Source: Natronosalvus caseinilyticus
GTDB taxonomy: Archaea; Halobacteriota; Halobacteria; Halobacteriales; Natrialbaceae
Assembly: GCF_017357105.1 (NCBI RefSeq)
Contig: NZ_CP071596.1
Location: 3,038,001 to 3,102,000, forward strand
Direction: 5' to 3'
Length of the DNA: 64,000 bases
Shown: positions 33,777-43,799 of the stretch, in pieces
How positions within the stretch are numbered: position 1 is the first letter of the stretch
Layout: the number at the start of each line of letters is the position of its first letter
Translations under genes and position numbers: made by a program
Notes under the pieces: model-generated
Told to the model about the DNA's origin: nothing
Databases searched by the model: none
Seen by the model: only the letters and a program-made list of their open reading frames with translations

Positions 33777-34058
33777 GTGCAACTCGAGTGCGTCTTCTTC
33801 GGACCGTTTCGCGAAGACACCGGCGAGACGGCGACCGAGTGGGAACCAAACGGCGAGACCGTCCACGACTTGCTCGTCGAACTCGAGGCCGCCTATCCGG
33901 TGCTCGAGGGTCGCCTGCTCGACGACGAAGAGGGATCCCTCGCCGGGAAGACGGTCGTGACGAAGAACAAACGGGACGTCAGACACCTCGACGGCCTCGG
34001 GACGGAACTCGAGGACGGCGACGTGTATCGGCTCGTACCGTCGGTTTACGGGGGCTAA
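33777..34058 (+). CDS. SAMP/MoaD-type ubiquitin-like sulfur carrier (SAMP3-like)
   Basis: 93 residues starting at a GTG. QLECVFFGPFRED, HDLLVELEAAYPVLEGRL, and the terminal RLVPSVYGG show a beta-grasp fold with the C-terminal diglycine needed for adenylation and thiocarboxylate or isopeptide formation. Length and the VRHLDGLGTELEDGD segment recall H. volcanii SAMP3. It faces the aldehyde oxidoreductase gene convergently, consistent with making the molybdo/tungstopterin cofactor. An ATG at 33726 would add 17 residues; I prefer the GTG because the family begins here. Confidence 0.82.
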   Translation: MQLECVFFGPFREDTGETATEWEPNGETVHDLLVELEAAYPVLEGRLLDDEEGSLAGKTVVTKNKRDVRHLDGLGTELEDGDVYRLVPSVYGG

Positions 34059-34096
34059 CGGCGAGACGTTGATGACGGCGACTGGTGGCCGGCCCG

Positions 34097-35791
34097 TCAG
34101 TCCGCGGCGGGAGCGACCGAATCGACTCGCCCCGCCGGAACCGTCCCGTCGTCGTTCCAGCCGCGAGCCTCGTAGTACTCGCCCACTGCGGCCTCGAGGT
34201 CCGGCAGGTCGTACGGAGTCCGGTCGTCCCCCACGCCGAACCCGCGCTGGTTGTTGAAGTGGCGCTCCCGCTCGACCGTGCGAGCGCCGACGGCCATGAG
34301 GTCCTCGTAGTCGGCGTCGAAGAGTTCCTCGAGTCGCTCGTCGGTCACGTAGTCGCCGCCGAACGCGCACACGATGCCCGTGTCGCGGAACGCCGACGAA
34401 TTCTCCTCCGCTACCAGCGTCTCGGCCTTGCCAAGCGTGCCCTCCGGGTCGAGTTCGCCGCTGTACTCGAGGCTCAGCATGCCGGCGTACATGTGGTCCC
34501 CGCCGCGGTTGGCGACGGCGTACGAGAGCCCCTGTCCGTGCAAGACGCGCCCGTCGTGAGCGGCGAACTCCATCCCCTTGACGGTGTAGTCGTCGACGCC
34601 CAGCTCGTCGTGACAGCGGTGGACGCCCTCGGCGAGTACGTCGCCGATGCCGTCGCGGTAGGCGATTCGTTCGGTGATCTCGTGGGCGAGATCGGCGTCG
34701 CCGAAGGCGTCCTCGCTCTCGAGGTAGGCGGCGACCGTCACGCCCGCGGAGATGGTGTCCATCCCCAGCGTGTCACAGAGTTCGTTCCCCTTCATCACGT
34801 CGACGACGTCGCCCATCCCCTGCAGGGAGCCAAAGGAGTAGACCGTCTCGAACTCCGGGCCCTCGGTCTCGAGGCCCGTCTCCTCGTCCCTAGTCGGGAG
34901 CTTACAGCCGTAGGCGCAGGCCGAACAGGCCGCGCGCTTGTACTTCTTCGCCTCGACGGCGTTGCCGCCGATGTCGGCCACGTGCTCGAACTCGTAGTCC
35001 CGGAAGTACCGCGTCGGCAGGGAGAAGTTGTCGTTGATGAACTCGGTGCCGCCGGTCGTCCCCTGGCGTTTCATCAGGTCGTCGGACTCGGCGGCTTCCC
35101 GGTGAACGTCCATCTGGACCGGCGGGAACTCGACGTCGGGCGCGGAATCGCCCTCGAACGTGACGCACTTGACGTTCTTCGAGCCCAGAACGGCACCGAG
35201 CCCGCCCCGGCCGAACGCCCGCGAGTCGAAGGTCATCACGCTCGCGAAGCGCACGAGGTTCTCGCCGGCGGGGCCGATGGCGATGCAGTGTTCGGGGCCG
35301 AGGGCCCGGGTGTCGGCCACGTAGTCGGAGATTTCGGGGACGAGCGCGTTCTCGAGTTCGGGGACTGCTTCGAACTCGACCTGGACGCCCCCATCGCCCT
35401 CGTCGTCCTCGCCGCCGTCCGTAACGTGAACCGCGAGCAATTCGTCGCTCTCGCCGACGACCTCGAGGACGCTGATGCCCGTTCCCACGAAGTTTCGGGA
35501 GAGGTAGCCGCCGGCGTTGGTCGAGACCAGGCCGTCGGTCAGCGGTGAGAGGCCGGTCATGTTCATCCGGCCGGTGAAGGACATTCGGCTCTGCTGGAGC
35601 GGCCCCGTCGAGAGGTACGCCCGGTTCTCGGGGCCGAACGGATCGGCGTCGAACGGGATGCGGTCGTGAGCGAGGGCGGTGGCCGTTGCGCGGCCGCCGA
35701 CGGTTCGCTCGAGCACGTCGTCGATGTCGGTCGTGGTTGCGGTCCGGTCGCTCACGTCGACAGTGAGCAGGGGACCCCGTGCGTGGCGCAT
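34097..35791 (-). CDS. Aldehyde ferredoxin oxidoreductase family protein
   Basis: 564 residues. The tungsto/molybdopterin N-domain has GPLQQSRMSFTGRMN and FGRGGLGAVLGSKNVKC; the 4Fe-4S motif is ACSACAYGCKLP (Cys-x2-Cys-x3-Cys) with a further Cys in ELCDTLGMD. The C-domain has HGQGLSYAVANRGGDH. The family oxidises aldehydes to acids, passing electrons to ferredoxin. Substrate subgroup is unclear. The convergent SAMP/MoaD gene may aid cofactor synthesis. An interior low-complexity stretch (DGGEDDEGDGG) is acidic and specific to this halophile. Confidence 0.9.
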   Translation of the reverse strand: MRHARGPLLTVDVSDRTATTTDIDDVLERTVGGRATATALAHDRIPFDADPFGPENRAYLSTGPLQQSRMSFTGRMNMTGLSPLTDGLVSTNAGGYLSRNFVGTGISVLEVVGESDELLAVHVTDGGEDDEGDGGVQVEFEAVPELENALVPEISDYVADTRALGPEHCIAIGPAGENLVRFASVMTFDSRAFGRGGLGAVLGSKNVKCVTFEGDSAPDVEFPPVQMDVHREAAESDDLMKRQGTTGGTEFINDNFSLPTRYFRDYEFEHVADIGGNAVEAKKYKRAACSACAYGCKLPTRDEETGLETEGPEFETVYSFGSLQGMGDVVDVMKGNELCDTLGMDTISAGVTVAAYLESEDAFGDADLAHEITERIAYRDGIGDVLAEGVHRCHDELGVDDYTVKGMEFAAHDGRVLHGQGLSYAVANRGGDHMYAGMLSLEYSGELDPEGTLGKAETLVAEENSSAFRDTGIVCAFGGDYVTDERLEELFDADYEDLMAVGARTVERERHFNNQRGFGVGDDRTPYDLPDLEAAVGEYYEARGWNDDGTVPAGRVDSVAPAAD

Positions 35792-36276
35792 ACACGTGGG
35801 ATCGGACTCGAGTCTCTTATACTATCGGCTGCCGGCCGGTTTCGGTTCTCTGGCCCGTTCCGGTCGTGTCCGGTCGATCACGCCGTTCCTGGACGGGAAG
35901 GCCAACCGCTCTCGAGGCGGTGATGGTCCACGAAAAGTATTGTATCGCACTCCGTTCCAGTACGTGGTGCGATAGGGTGTGTCTGTGGGGGATCGCGTCC
36001 GTTGGGGATCGCGCGTGTCCGTGTGGTCGCCGTCGAGATCGCTTCACTCGCTCGTTGTCTCTCGAGTCGATACGCGATCTGCCTCCGTGGTCCCATCTGT
36101 ACCAGCTGGAAGCAGATCATAATTATGTGGGGCAGTGACACGGAAGCGTGTTGTGCCGTCGATAGCAGGCATCGCTCCCTCGAGAGAGTCAACGTCGAGC
36201 GAGACCGGTTTCTCGGCCGGTTAATCCCTCACCGATCGCCCGAGTCAGTATGGAATGGGGATCAGTACGTCTCGAG
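35792..36276. other. Intergenic gap with short repeats and a palindrome
   Basis: 485 bases. TATCGCAC...GTGCGATA (about 35942-35973) forms an 8-base stem; shortly downstream, GGGGATCGCG occurs twice (about 35988 and 36005). A short open frame here lacks codon bias. No gene was seen. Confidence 0.4.
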
Positions 36277-37725
36277 TCAGTACGGGATGAACGTGAGCGC
36301 GAGCGCGAGGAACGGCGTGAGCAGGAGCATCATCGCGATCGCGTAGCCGAACATCTCTCGCGCCTTGATCCCCGTGATCGCGAGCAGCGGGAGCGCCCAG
36401 AACGGGTTGAACAGGTTCGTGTGCGCGTCGCCGACCGCGTAGGCGATGGTGGCCTGGCCCACGGGGACGCCGTGGCCCTGCGCCGCTTCGACGACCGATG
36501 GACCGAGGACGATCCACTCGCCGCCACCGGAGGGCACGAAGAGGTTGACGATGCCGCCGGCGATCCACGCGATGATGGGGAACGTTTCGGGCGACGAAAT
36601 GGCGAACAGTCCTTCGGCAATCGACGAGGAGAGCCCGGAGGCGTTCATCATCCCCTGGATACCGGCGAAGAACGGGAACAGCAGGATGATGCCGGCGGCG
36701 GCCTCCGCTGCCTCGCCGAATCGTTCGCGATAGTAGGCAGGACGCAGGAAGACGAGCAGGCCGGCGAACAGGAACGCGAAGTTGACGAGGTTCAGGTTCC
36801 AGGCGTCGAGGCCCTCTGTCGCGAGGAGGTAGCCGACCATGACTACGCCACCGAGAGCGATCAGCCCACCGAGGAGGCGACTGTTGTCGATCTTCTCTGC
36901 CGGCGTCTCGTACGTGTCGATGCCGCCGTCGGGAACGGTGTCGCTACCGGCCCCCGAATCGTCGAACAGGTTCTGCTCGTCGACGAACTCCGTGATCGAG
37001 CGCGTCCGCCCCGCCCCCGGCGCGAGCAGGTACAGGAACACGGCGGCGACGACGATCGAGGAAACCGTCAGCAAGAGGGCGTAGCTGCTGAAGATAGTCT
37101 CGCTGGCCGGGACGATTCCGTCGATGTAGCCCCCCTCGATGAATTCGTTTTCGGGGGTGTTGAGCAACAGCGGCGCCGACGCCGACAGTCCCCAGTGCCA
37201 GGTCAGCCCGAGGCCCATGTACCCGGCGACGCACAGCAGCGGGTAGTGAACCGGCATGCCGTTCCGATGGGCCGTCTTCCCCATCTCACGTGCGAAAATC
37301 GCTCCGAGGATGAGGCTGAACCCCCAGTGAATCCACGCCACGGCCATCGAGAAGACGCCCACGAGGACGACGGCTTGCTTCCCGGAACTCGGAAGCTGGG
37401 TCAACCCTTTGAGCAACGCGTTCACTCGCGGGTGATACGCGAGCACGAAGCCCGTCATCAGAATGAGTGTCATCTGCATCGCGAACGCGAGGAACGCCCA
37501 GAACCCGTCGAACCAGTAGGTCGTCATCTCGAGCGGACCGGATCCCTCGAAAACCATCCCGGCGACGAACACGAGGTACGACAGGAGAATCGCGAACAGG
37601 AACGGACTCGGCATCCACCGTTCGACGACGTCCGCGAGCCCTTTCCCGGCCCGCTCGAAGAGTCCTGGTTTCGAGTCGCCACCACGATTCGCCCCTCCGC
37701 CGGCACCATTGTCTCGTGTTGCCAT
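36277..37725 (-). CDS. Short-chain fatty acid transporter, AtoE type
   Basis: 482 residues with about ten to twelve hydrophobic segments, beginning after a Gly-rich tail at FERAGKGLADVVERWMPSPFLFAILLSYLVF, the classical AtoE start. Signature segments are AYHPRVNALLKGLTQLPSSGKQAV, IHWGFSLILGAIFAREMGK and VNLFVPSGGGEWIVLGPSVVEAA. AtoE moves short-chain fatty acids such as butyrate or acetoacetate. It shares a 62-base divergent promoter with the MFS transporter, and acyl-CoA ligase and methylmalonyl-CoA genes are nearby, fitting fatty or organic acid uptake. Confidence 0.92.
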   Translation of the reverse strand: MATRDNGAGGGANRGGDSKPGLFERAGKGLADVVERWMPSPFLFAILLSYLVFVAGMVFEGSGPLEMTTYWFDGFWAFLAFAMQMTLILMTGFVLAYHPRVNALLKGLTQLPSSGKQAVVLVGVFSMAVAWIHWGFSLILGAIFAREMGKTAHRNGMPVHYPLLCVAGYMGLGLTWHWGLSASAPLLLNTPENEFIEGGYIDGIVPASETIFSSYALLLTVSSIVVAAVFLYLLAPGAGRTRSITEFVDEQNLFDDSGAGSDTVPDGGIDTYETPAEKIDNSRLLGGLIALGGVVMVGYLLATEGLDAWNLNLVNFAFLFAGLLVFLRPAYYRERFGEAAEAAAGIILLFPFFAGIQGMMNASGLSSSIAEGLFAISSPETFPIIAWIAGGIVNLFVPSGGGEWIVLGPSVVEAAQGHGVPVGQATIAYAVGDAHTNLFNPFWALPLLAITGIKAREMFGYAIAMMLLLTPFLALALTFIPY

Positions 37726-37747
37726 GGTCCGTGGTGTTTGGTAACTG

Positions 37748-37763
37748 TATTAAATATTTATAT
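37748..37763. promoter_or_regulatory. Bidirectional AT-rich promoter
   Basis: TATTAAATATTTATAT sits about 25-38 bases from both the AtoE start (37725, minus strand) and the MFS start (37788, plus strand). A single AT tract can serve as TATA box in both directions, so expression of the two transporters is likely linked. Confidence 0.6.
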
Positions 37764-37787
37764 GTCGAACCGACCAATTCGGGGACA

Positions 37788-39047
37788 GTGACGGGGTCCG
37801 GTTCGACGAACGACGGCTACTACTACGGCTGGGTCGTGACGACAGCCTGCTTCATCGGCACCTTCGTCATCTTCGGCGTCTCGTACTCCTTCGGCGTGTT
37901 CTTCGAACCGCTGGCGAGCGACTTCGACCTCTCTCGAGGCGCGACGTCGCTCGTGTTCTCCGTACAGACCCTGATGATCTACGTCGGTGCGGCGCTCTTT
38001 GGCGGCATCGCCGACCGCTACGGCGTCAGTCGAGTCATGGGCGCTGGCGTGGTCCTGCTGGCGCTCGGGTTGCTCTGGACGAGCGAAGCGAACTCGATCA
38101 CGACGCTCGGCCTCGCCTACGGCGTCGTCACGGCCCTCGGCATGGGGCTGATCTACGTCGTCTCGTACGCGACCGTTCCCCGGTGGTTCGAGCGCCGCCG
38201 CGGCTTCGCGAGCGGGATCGCCAGTGCCGGCCTGGGCGTCGGCATGGTCGCCGTCACGCCCGTTGCGACGCTCCTCATCGCCCGCTACGGCTGGCGACGC
38301 GCCTACCTCGCCCTCGTCGCGGGGCTAGTCGCCCTGCTCGTCGTCGCCACCGTACTGATCGAAGACGACCCGCGAGAGCGAGGGGTTCCGGCGAGCGAAT
38401 TTCCCGCCGGCTACCCGGAGACGCGCTCGCGGTCGAGAGGGTGGCTCGAGCAGGCTCGAGACGTCGTGTCGATCGCCACCGGCCGCCGATTCCTCCTGGT
38501 GCTCGTCGGCTGGATACTCGTCTACGGGACCCTGTACGTGACGCTGGTCCACCTGGTGGCTCACGTCACTGACCTCGGACTCGACGCGCGAATCGGCGCG
38601 CTCGCGCTCTCGATCATCGGCGCCACGACCGCCGCCTCGCGACTGGCGATCGGATTCGCGTCGGACCGCCTCGGCCGGAGTCGGACGTTCATCGGATGCT
38701 CGATCCTGATGGCCGTCTCGATGTTCGCCTTACCCGTCCTGTCGTCGCCGGCCGGGATCGTCGCCTTCGCGGCCGTCTTCGGCACGGCCTACGGCGGGAA
38801 CGGGGCACTCCTCTCGCCGCTCACCGTCGACCTGTTCGGTCCCGACGACGCCAACGCCCTCTTCGGCGTCGTCTCGCTCGCGTTCGCCGTCTCGGGACTG
38901 CTCGCCCCGCCGCTGGCCGGCGCGAGCTACGACCTCTTCGGGACGTACACGCCGGCGTTCGTCGCCGCCGGAGTCGCTGGTCTCGCGGGTGCGGCGCTCA
39001 CTGGTCTGGCGACGCGGAAAACTGACGCTCGACCTTCGGCATCCTGA
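37788..39047 (+). CDS. MFS transporter, OFA (oxalate/formate antiporter) type
   Basis: 419 residues starting at GTG. Twelve hydrophobic segments; YYYGWVVTTACFIGTFVIFGVSYSFGVFFEPL is the opening of the OFA/monocarboxylate group, then FGGIADRYGVSRVMGAGVVL (motif A), and a second-half MFS repeat with GFASDRLGRSRTFIG. Carrier for a monocarboxylate or dicarboxylate is inferred from the group. It lies back to back with AtoE. Confidence 0.9.
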   Translation: MTGSGSTNDGYYYGWVVTTACFIGTFVIFGVSYSFGVFFEPLASDFDLSRGATSLVFSVQTLMIYVGAALFGGIADRYGVSRVMGAGVVLLALGLLWTSEANSITTLGLAYGVVTALGMGLIYVVSYATVPRWFERRRGFASGIASAGLGVGMVAVTPVATLLIARYGWRRAYLALVAGLVALLVVATVLIEDDPRERGVPASEFPAGYPETRSRSRGWLEQARDVVSIATGRRFLLVLVGWILVYGTLYVTLVHLVAHVTDLGLDARIGALALSIIGATTAASRLAIGFASDRLGRSRTFIGCSILMAVSMFALPVLSSPAGIVAFAAVFGTAYGGNGALLSPLTVDLFGPDDANALFGVVSLAFAVSGLLAPPLAGASYDLFGTYTPAFVAAGVAGLAGAALTGLATRKTDARPSAS

Positions 39048-39052
39048 CCGCC

Positions 39053-41074
39053 CTACCGGGCGTCCTCGAGCGCCTCGAGCGCGTCTGGATTCTCGAGACT
39101 CGAGAGGTCGCCCAGGTCCTCGCCGGTGTAGGCGGCCTCGATGGCCCGGCGGATGATCTTGCCCGACTGCGTCTTTGGGAAGGCGTCGACGAATAGGATC
39201 TCGCGGGGTCGGAACGGTTTGCCGTGCTCCTCGCCGATCTGTTCGCGGAGTTCCTCGCGGAGTGCCTCGGATTCCTCGACGCCGTCCTCGAGGATGGCGT
39301 AGGCGACGACGGCGGTGCCGGTCGTGTCGTCGGGGACGCCCACCGCCGCGGCCTGGTTGACGGCCTCGTGATCGATCAGAACGCCCTCGATTTCGGCGGG
39401 GCCGACCTTCCGGCCCGCCACGTTCAAGGCGTCGTCGGCCCGACCGTGGAGGAACCAGAAGCCGTCCTCGTCCTTCTGGGCCCAGTCGCCGTGATCCCAG
39501 AGGTCCTCGAACGTCGACCAGTACTCCTCGAGGTAGCGCTCGTCGCCGCTCCAGAGCGATTTGGTCATCGAAGGACAGGAGTCGCGGGCGACGAGGAAGC
39601 CGCGTTCGTGGTCGTCTTTCACCGAATTACCGTCGCGGTCGACGATGTCGATGTCCATGCCGAGGCCGGGGCCGCCGAGGGTACACGGCTTGAGCGGCTG
39701 GTCGGGCATCGGCATCAGGAAACAGCCGCAGATCTCGGTCCCGCCGGAGATGTTGACGATCGGCGCCTCGCTCCCGCCAACGTTCTCGTAGAACCACTGC
39801 CAGCTCTCGGGGTCCCATGGCTCGCCCGTCGAGCCCAGTATTCGAAGCGAGGAGAGGTCGTGACCCTCGAGCCAGTCGTCGCCGTGTTTCCGAAGCGCGC
39901 GGATGGCGGTCGGCGAGATACCGAACTGGGTGAGTTTGTGGCGGTCGATCATTTCCCAGAAGCGGTCCGGGTTCGGGTGGTCGGGTGCGCCCTCGTACAT
40001 GAAGACGGTGCCGCCGAAGGTGTGGACGCCGATCAGGGTCCAGGGTCCCATCATCCAGCCGATGTCGCTGACCCAGAAGAAGCGATCGGCGGGCTTGAGA
40101 TCGAACCCGAAGTGGAGTTCCTTCGCACACTGTGTTTGCACGCCCGCGTGCGTGTGGACGATTCCCTTCGGGGTTCCCGTCGTGCCCGAGGAGTACAGCA
40201 GCATCGACTCCTGGCTCGAGTCCAGGGACTTGCTCTCGTACTCGTCGTCCTGGTTCTCGACGGCGTCGTGCCACCAGTCGTCTCGTGCGTCGTTCCAGGG
40301 GATTTCGACGGTGACAGTCGAGCCGTCGGAACTCGAGTTCGAGCCCGAGCCCAGCCGGTCGAAGACGACCGTGTGCTCGACGTGGCCCGCCTCTTCGATA
40401 GCGTCGTCGGCGCTCCCCTTGAGCGTGATCGGACTGCCTCGCCGAAGGAAGCCGTCACCCGTAAAGAGCACCGAACACTCGGCGTCCTCGATGCGGGTGG
40501 CGACGGCGTCGACGCCGAAGCCCGAGAAGATGGGGACGGCGATGGCGCCGACTTTGAAACAGCCGTACAGAATCGACACCACTTCCGGCACCATCGGCAT
40601 GTACAGCCCGACGGTGTCGCCGGTTTCGACCCCCGCCGACTCGAGGTAGTTCGCCACCCTGTTAGCCTGGCGGTGGAGTTCGTGGTAGGTAATCTCCCGG
40701 ACCTCGCCGTCCTCGCCCTCCCAGATGGTGGCGACCCGGTTTCGGTTCGCGGCCTCGAGGTCGGCGTGACGGTCGACCGTGTTGTGGGCGATATTGAGCT
40801 CGCCGCCAGGGTACCAGTCGGTGAACTGGGGGCCGTCGCTGTCGTCCCGGACCCGGTCGTAGTCCGCGTAGAAGTCGATGTCCAGGTAGTCGACCAGTTC
40901 GTCCCAGAACCACTCGACCCCGCTCTCGCCGTCGCCCCGGTCGGTCGTGGTGCGCTCGATGAGGTCGTCGTAGTCCTCGATGCCGTACTCGCGCATGAAC
41001 GCCCGGACGTTGGTGGACTCGACGAACGCCTCGTCGGGTTCGTGGACCACCTCGTCGATCAGGTCCCCTTCCAT
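39053..41074 (-). CDS. Acetyl-CoA-synthetase-like acyl-CoA ligase
   Basis: 673 residues, the AMP-forming superfamily. The P-loop-like LLYSSGTTGTPKGIVHTHAG, the WVSDIGWMMGPWTLIG segment, SGGTEICGCFLMPMP and the late GRADDALNVAGRKVGPAEIEGVL and SGKIIRRAIEAAY (catalytic Lys) are present. It converts a carboxylic acid with ATP and CoA to acyl-CoA. The N-terminal cap matches acetate/propionate-type ligases; substrate choice is not readable from sequence. It faces the MFS gene convergently, with five bases between stops. Its neighbours suggest activation of imported short acids. Confidence 0.9.
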   Translation of the reverse strand: MEGDLIDEVVHEPDEAFVESTNVRAFMREYGIEDYDDLIERTTTDRGDGESGVEWFWDELVDYLDIDFYADYDRVRDDSDGPQFTDWYPGGELNIAHNTVDRHADLEAANRNRVATIWEGEDGEVREITYHELHRQANRVANYLESAGVETGDTVGLYMPMVPEVVSILYGCFKVGAIAVPIFSGFGVDAVATRIEDAECSVLFTGDGFLRRGSPITLKGSADDAIEEAGHVEHTVVFDRLGSGSNSSSDGSTVTVEIPWNDARDDWWHDAVENQDDEYESKSLDSSQESMLLYSSGTTGTPKGIVHTHAGVQTQCAKELHFGFDLKPADRFFWVSDIGWMMGPWTLIGVHTFGGTVFMYEGAPDHPNPDRFWEMIDRHKLTQFGISPTAIRALRKHGDDWLEGHDLSSLRILGSTGEPWDPESWQWFYENVGGSEAPIVNISGGTEICGCFLMPMPDQPLKPCTLGGPGLGMDIDIVDRDGNSVKDDHERGFLVARDSCPSMTKSLWSGDERYLEEYWSTFEDLWDHGDWAQKDEDGFWFLHGRADDALNVAGRKVGPAEIEGVLIDHEAVNQAAAVGVPDDTTGTAVVAYAILEDGVEESEALREELREQIGEEHGKPFRPREILFVDAFPKTQSGKIIRRAIEAAYTGEDLGDLSSLENPDALEALEDAR

Positions 41075-41185
41075 GTCACTGACACGGTTTGCCGTCCCGT
41101 ATCATGAACGTTACCGTCTCGAGACGGGCCGAAACCTGCCAGTACCCCACAAACGCTTTTGGCCGCGGCGGCCCTAGCTCGAATC

Positions 41186-41773
41186 ATGTACGTACGGGAC
41201 GCGAAAAACCGGGAAGAGGTCTGGCTTCTCGACCACATCGAGGCGATGGGGCTCGACGACACGGCGTTCCGGTCGCGCGACTACGTGGTCGCCATCGACG
41301 AAGAGTCGGGGGAGAAGGCGGGGTTCGGCCGTATCCGCATCCACAAACCCGACGACGCCGACGACGTCTGCGAGTTGACGAGCATCGGCGTCCTCGAGGA
41401 GTGGCGCGGCCAGGGCGTCGGCGCCCACGTGGTCGAACGGCTCGTCGAGTACGCTGGCGACGAGGGCTTCGAGACGGTCTACACGCTCACGGGGAGTGGC
41501 GACTACTTGCGGCAGTTCGGCTTCAGTCGCCTCGAGGAATCGGCCCTCCCTGCCGTGTTACAGGAGCGACTGGCGGACAAACGCGAGGGCGTCGACCCGG
41601 ACGCGGTCCCGCTCGCGATCGACGTCGGCGGGTTCGAGATGCCCGAACGGCTGCGAGACGCGTTCAAGGAGGCGAACGAACCGGATTCCGGCGACGGCGG
41701 GGAGGAATCCCCGGAGGACTTCGGTATCGACCCCGACACGGCGACCTACAAGTACGATACGGGTCGTCGATGA
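41186..41773 (+). CDS. GNAT-family acetyltransferase
   Basis: 195 residues. The acetyl-CoA pyrophosphate loop is RGQGVG (about 74-79) after TSIGVLEEW; the C-terminal half has FGFSRLEESALPAVLQER and a haloarchaeal acidic tail ending in YDTGRR. The substrate (amine of protein or small molecule) is not determined. A homologous pattern, a GNAT with a tail rich in Asp and Pro, recurs in haloarchaea. Start ATG at 41186; it is divergent from the ligase gene. Confidence 0.85.
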   Translation: MYVRDAKNREEVWLLDHIEAMGLDDTAFRSRDYVVAIDEESGEKAGFGRIRIHKPDDADDVCELTSIGVLEEWRGQGVGAHVVERLVEYAGDEGFETVYTLTGSGDYLRQFGFSRLEESALPAVLQERLADKREGVDPDAVPLAIDVGGFEMPERLRDAFKEANEPDSGDGGEESPEDFGIDPDTATYKYDTGRR

Positions 41774-41842
41774 CGCTCGAACCCCGACACGACCCGCCCG
41801 ATGAAGAAAGTCACTTAGCCCTGCCGTGAGTGGGAGTCGACA

Positions 41843-43714
41843 ATGAGCGACGACGACGATTCCGCAGCGGAGATTCCACAGCGGGCCGAGAGTGGTGCGC
41901 CGGCGTACGGGACGGTCATGCCGGACCGGTTTTCGTCCGACGAAGTCTTCCAGCGCGTCGTCGCCGACGCCGACCACGAAATCACGTCCGGCACGCGAGA
42001 ACTCTTCTTCAGCGCGCTCGCCGGCGGCTTCGCGATCACGCTCACGTTCCTGATCTACGCCTCGATGTCGACGAAGACCGACAGCGAGGTCGTCGCCGCC
42101 CTGCTCTACCCGCTGGGGTTCATCTACATCATCATCGGCGGCTACCAGCTCTACACCGAGAACACCCTGCCGCCGGTCGCGCTGGTCCTCGAGCGCCTCT
42201 CGTCAGTCCCGACGCTCCTTCGCCACTGGGTGATCGTTCTCGCCGGGAACTTCGCCGGCGGCGCGCTCGGGGCGGTGGCCCTCGCCTACGGCGGCGTCTT
42301 CGATGCGCCATCGGCGGAGATGGCGGTCTCCCTCGCCGAGAAGGGCATCGAAACCCCGGCGACGAGTCTCTTCTTCAAGGGGGCATTCGCCGGCCTGGTC
42401 GTCGCGGGCGTCGTCTGGATCAACTTCGCCGTCCGCGACACCGCCTCCCGATTGCTCGTCGTCTATCTGGCCTTTCTGATGATCCCGCTCGGCAACCTGT
42501 TCCACGTCGTCGTCTCCTTCACCGAGGTGGTGTACCTCACCCTCGTCCTCGGTGACGTTTGGATACTATTTCCGGCAATGACACAGTTCGTGATCCCGGT
42601 GTTGCTCGGAAACACCCTCGGCGGCGTCCTGCTCGTCACCGTCGTCAACTACTACCAGACCAGCGAGCGGCGACTCGACATCGACCGCTACGAGAACACC
42701 AGGCGACTCACTATCCGGGAGTGGCTCCTCGGTTCGCTCTCGGGGCGTACCTACGTCCCCGTCGTCGACACCGTCGAGACGATCGTTCGCGACGAGGACT
42801 CCTACCGAATCCTCGTCCCCATCGCCAACCCACGAACCGAGGCTCGGCTCGTCGAGTTCGCCTGCGCGCTGGCGGAAACGAAAGAGAAGGGACAGGTCCA
42901 CGTCGTCCACATCGTCCAGGCCCCCCAGCACGTCGCGGACAGTAGCGGCCACCACGACCGAATCCTCCGCGAGTCAGACCGCCTGCTCGAGGACATTCGC
43001 CGAATCGGCGACGGCTACGACGTCGAGTTCGGGACGTCGACCATCGTCTCTCCCCGATCGTTCGAGGAGATCTTCGACCGCGCCAGGCGGACCCGCCCCG
43101 ACCTCGTGCTCATGGGGTGGGGACAGGACCAGCTGTGGACCTCCGCCCGCGCCGAGAGCCACCTCGACGAACTCACGAATCGGCTTCCGACGGACTTCCT
43201 CGTGGTCAAAGACCGCGGGCTCGATCCGTCGCGGGTGCTCCTCCCGACCGCTGGCGGCCCCGATTCGGACCTCAGCGCCGAAATCGCGCAGGCCCTCGAG
43301 AAGGGTGCCGACGCCGAGATCACCCTCTTACACGTCGTCGACGACCCGGCCGATCGGGCAGCAGGCGAGGCGTTCCTCTCCGACTGGGCGAGCGATCACG
43401 GACTCGAGGGGGCAGAAATCGTCATCGACGACTCGGGCGACGTCGAGCAGGCGATCTGTCGCACGGCCAGGGATCTGAACGCCACGGTCGTCATGATGGG
43501 CGCGACCGAGCGCGGCCTGCTCTCGCGGCTCGTCCGGGACTCGCTCCACATCGACGTCGCGCGCGTCGTCGAGGGATCGGTGCTGCTCTCGGAACGGCCG
43601 TCCCAGCGAACGTTCACCGAGCGGCTATTCGGGTCGGGCTCGAGGGAAGATCGTCGCCTCGAGGAGTACCGAGACCGAGAGAAGAACGCCGAAGCGGCCG
43701 AGCCTAGAACGTAG
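41843..43714 (+). CDS. FNT-type channel fused to two UspA domains
   Basis: 623 residues. Residues about 45-275 form the formate/nitrite transporter fold: [18 protein letters not shown] (TM1), [73 protein letters not shown] and [19 protein letters not shown], six helices. After a linker, two UspA-like domains follow (about 330-460 and 470-595): [40 protein letters not shown], and [20 protein letters not shown] with [19 protein letters not shown]. The fusion would couple anion flux to nucleotide or stress sensing (inference). Confidence 0.88.
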   Translation: MSDDDDSAAEIPQRAESGAPAYGTVMPDRFSSDEVFQRVVADADHEITSGTRELFFSALAGGFAITLTFLIYASMSTKTDSEVVAALLYPLGFIYIIIGGYQLYTENTLPPVALVLERLSSVPTLLRHWVIVLAGNFAGGALGAVALAYGGVFDAPSAEMAVSLAEKGIETPATSLFFKGAFAGLVVAGVVWINFAVRDTASRLLVVYLAFLMIPLGNLFHVVVSFTEVVYLTLVLGDVWILFPAMTQFVIPVLLGNTLGGVLLVTVVNYYQTSERRLDIDRYENTRRLTIREWLLGSLSGRTYVPVVDTVETIVRDEDSYRILVPIANPRTEARLVEFACALAETKEKGQVHVVHIVQAPQHVADSSGHHDRILRESDRLLEDIRRIGDGYDVEFGTSTIVSPRSFEEIFDRARRTRPDLVLMGWGQDQLWTSARAESHLDELTNRLPTDFLVVKDRGLDPSRVLLPTAGGPDSDLSAEIAQALEKGADAEITLLHVVDDPADRAAGEAFLSDWASDHGLEGAEIVIDDSGDVEQAICRTARDLNATVVMMGATERGLLSRLVRDSLHIDVARVVEGSVLLSERPSQRTFTERLFGSGSREDRRLEEYRDREKNAEAAEPRT

Positions 43715-43799
43715 CGTAGCGCCGGACGCGTCCAGTTCGGGTTCCGTCGACCGACTCGTTTGTCAACCTTCAAGCCACAGGAAACCGTCGTCATCGATA

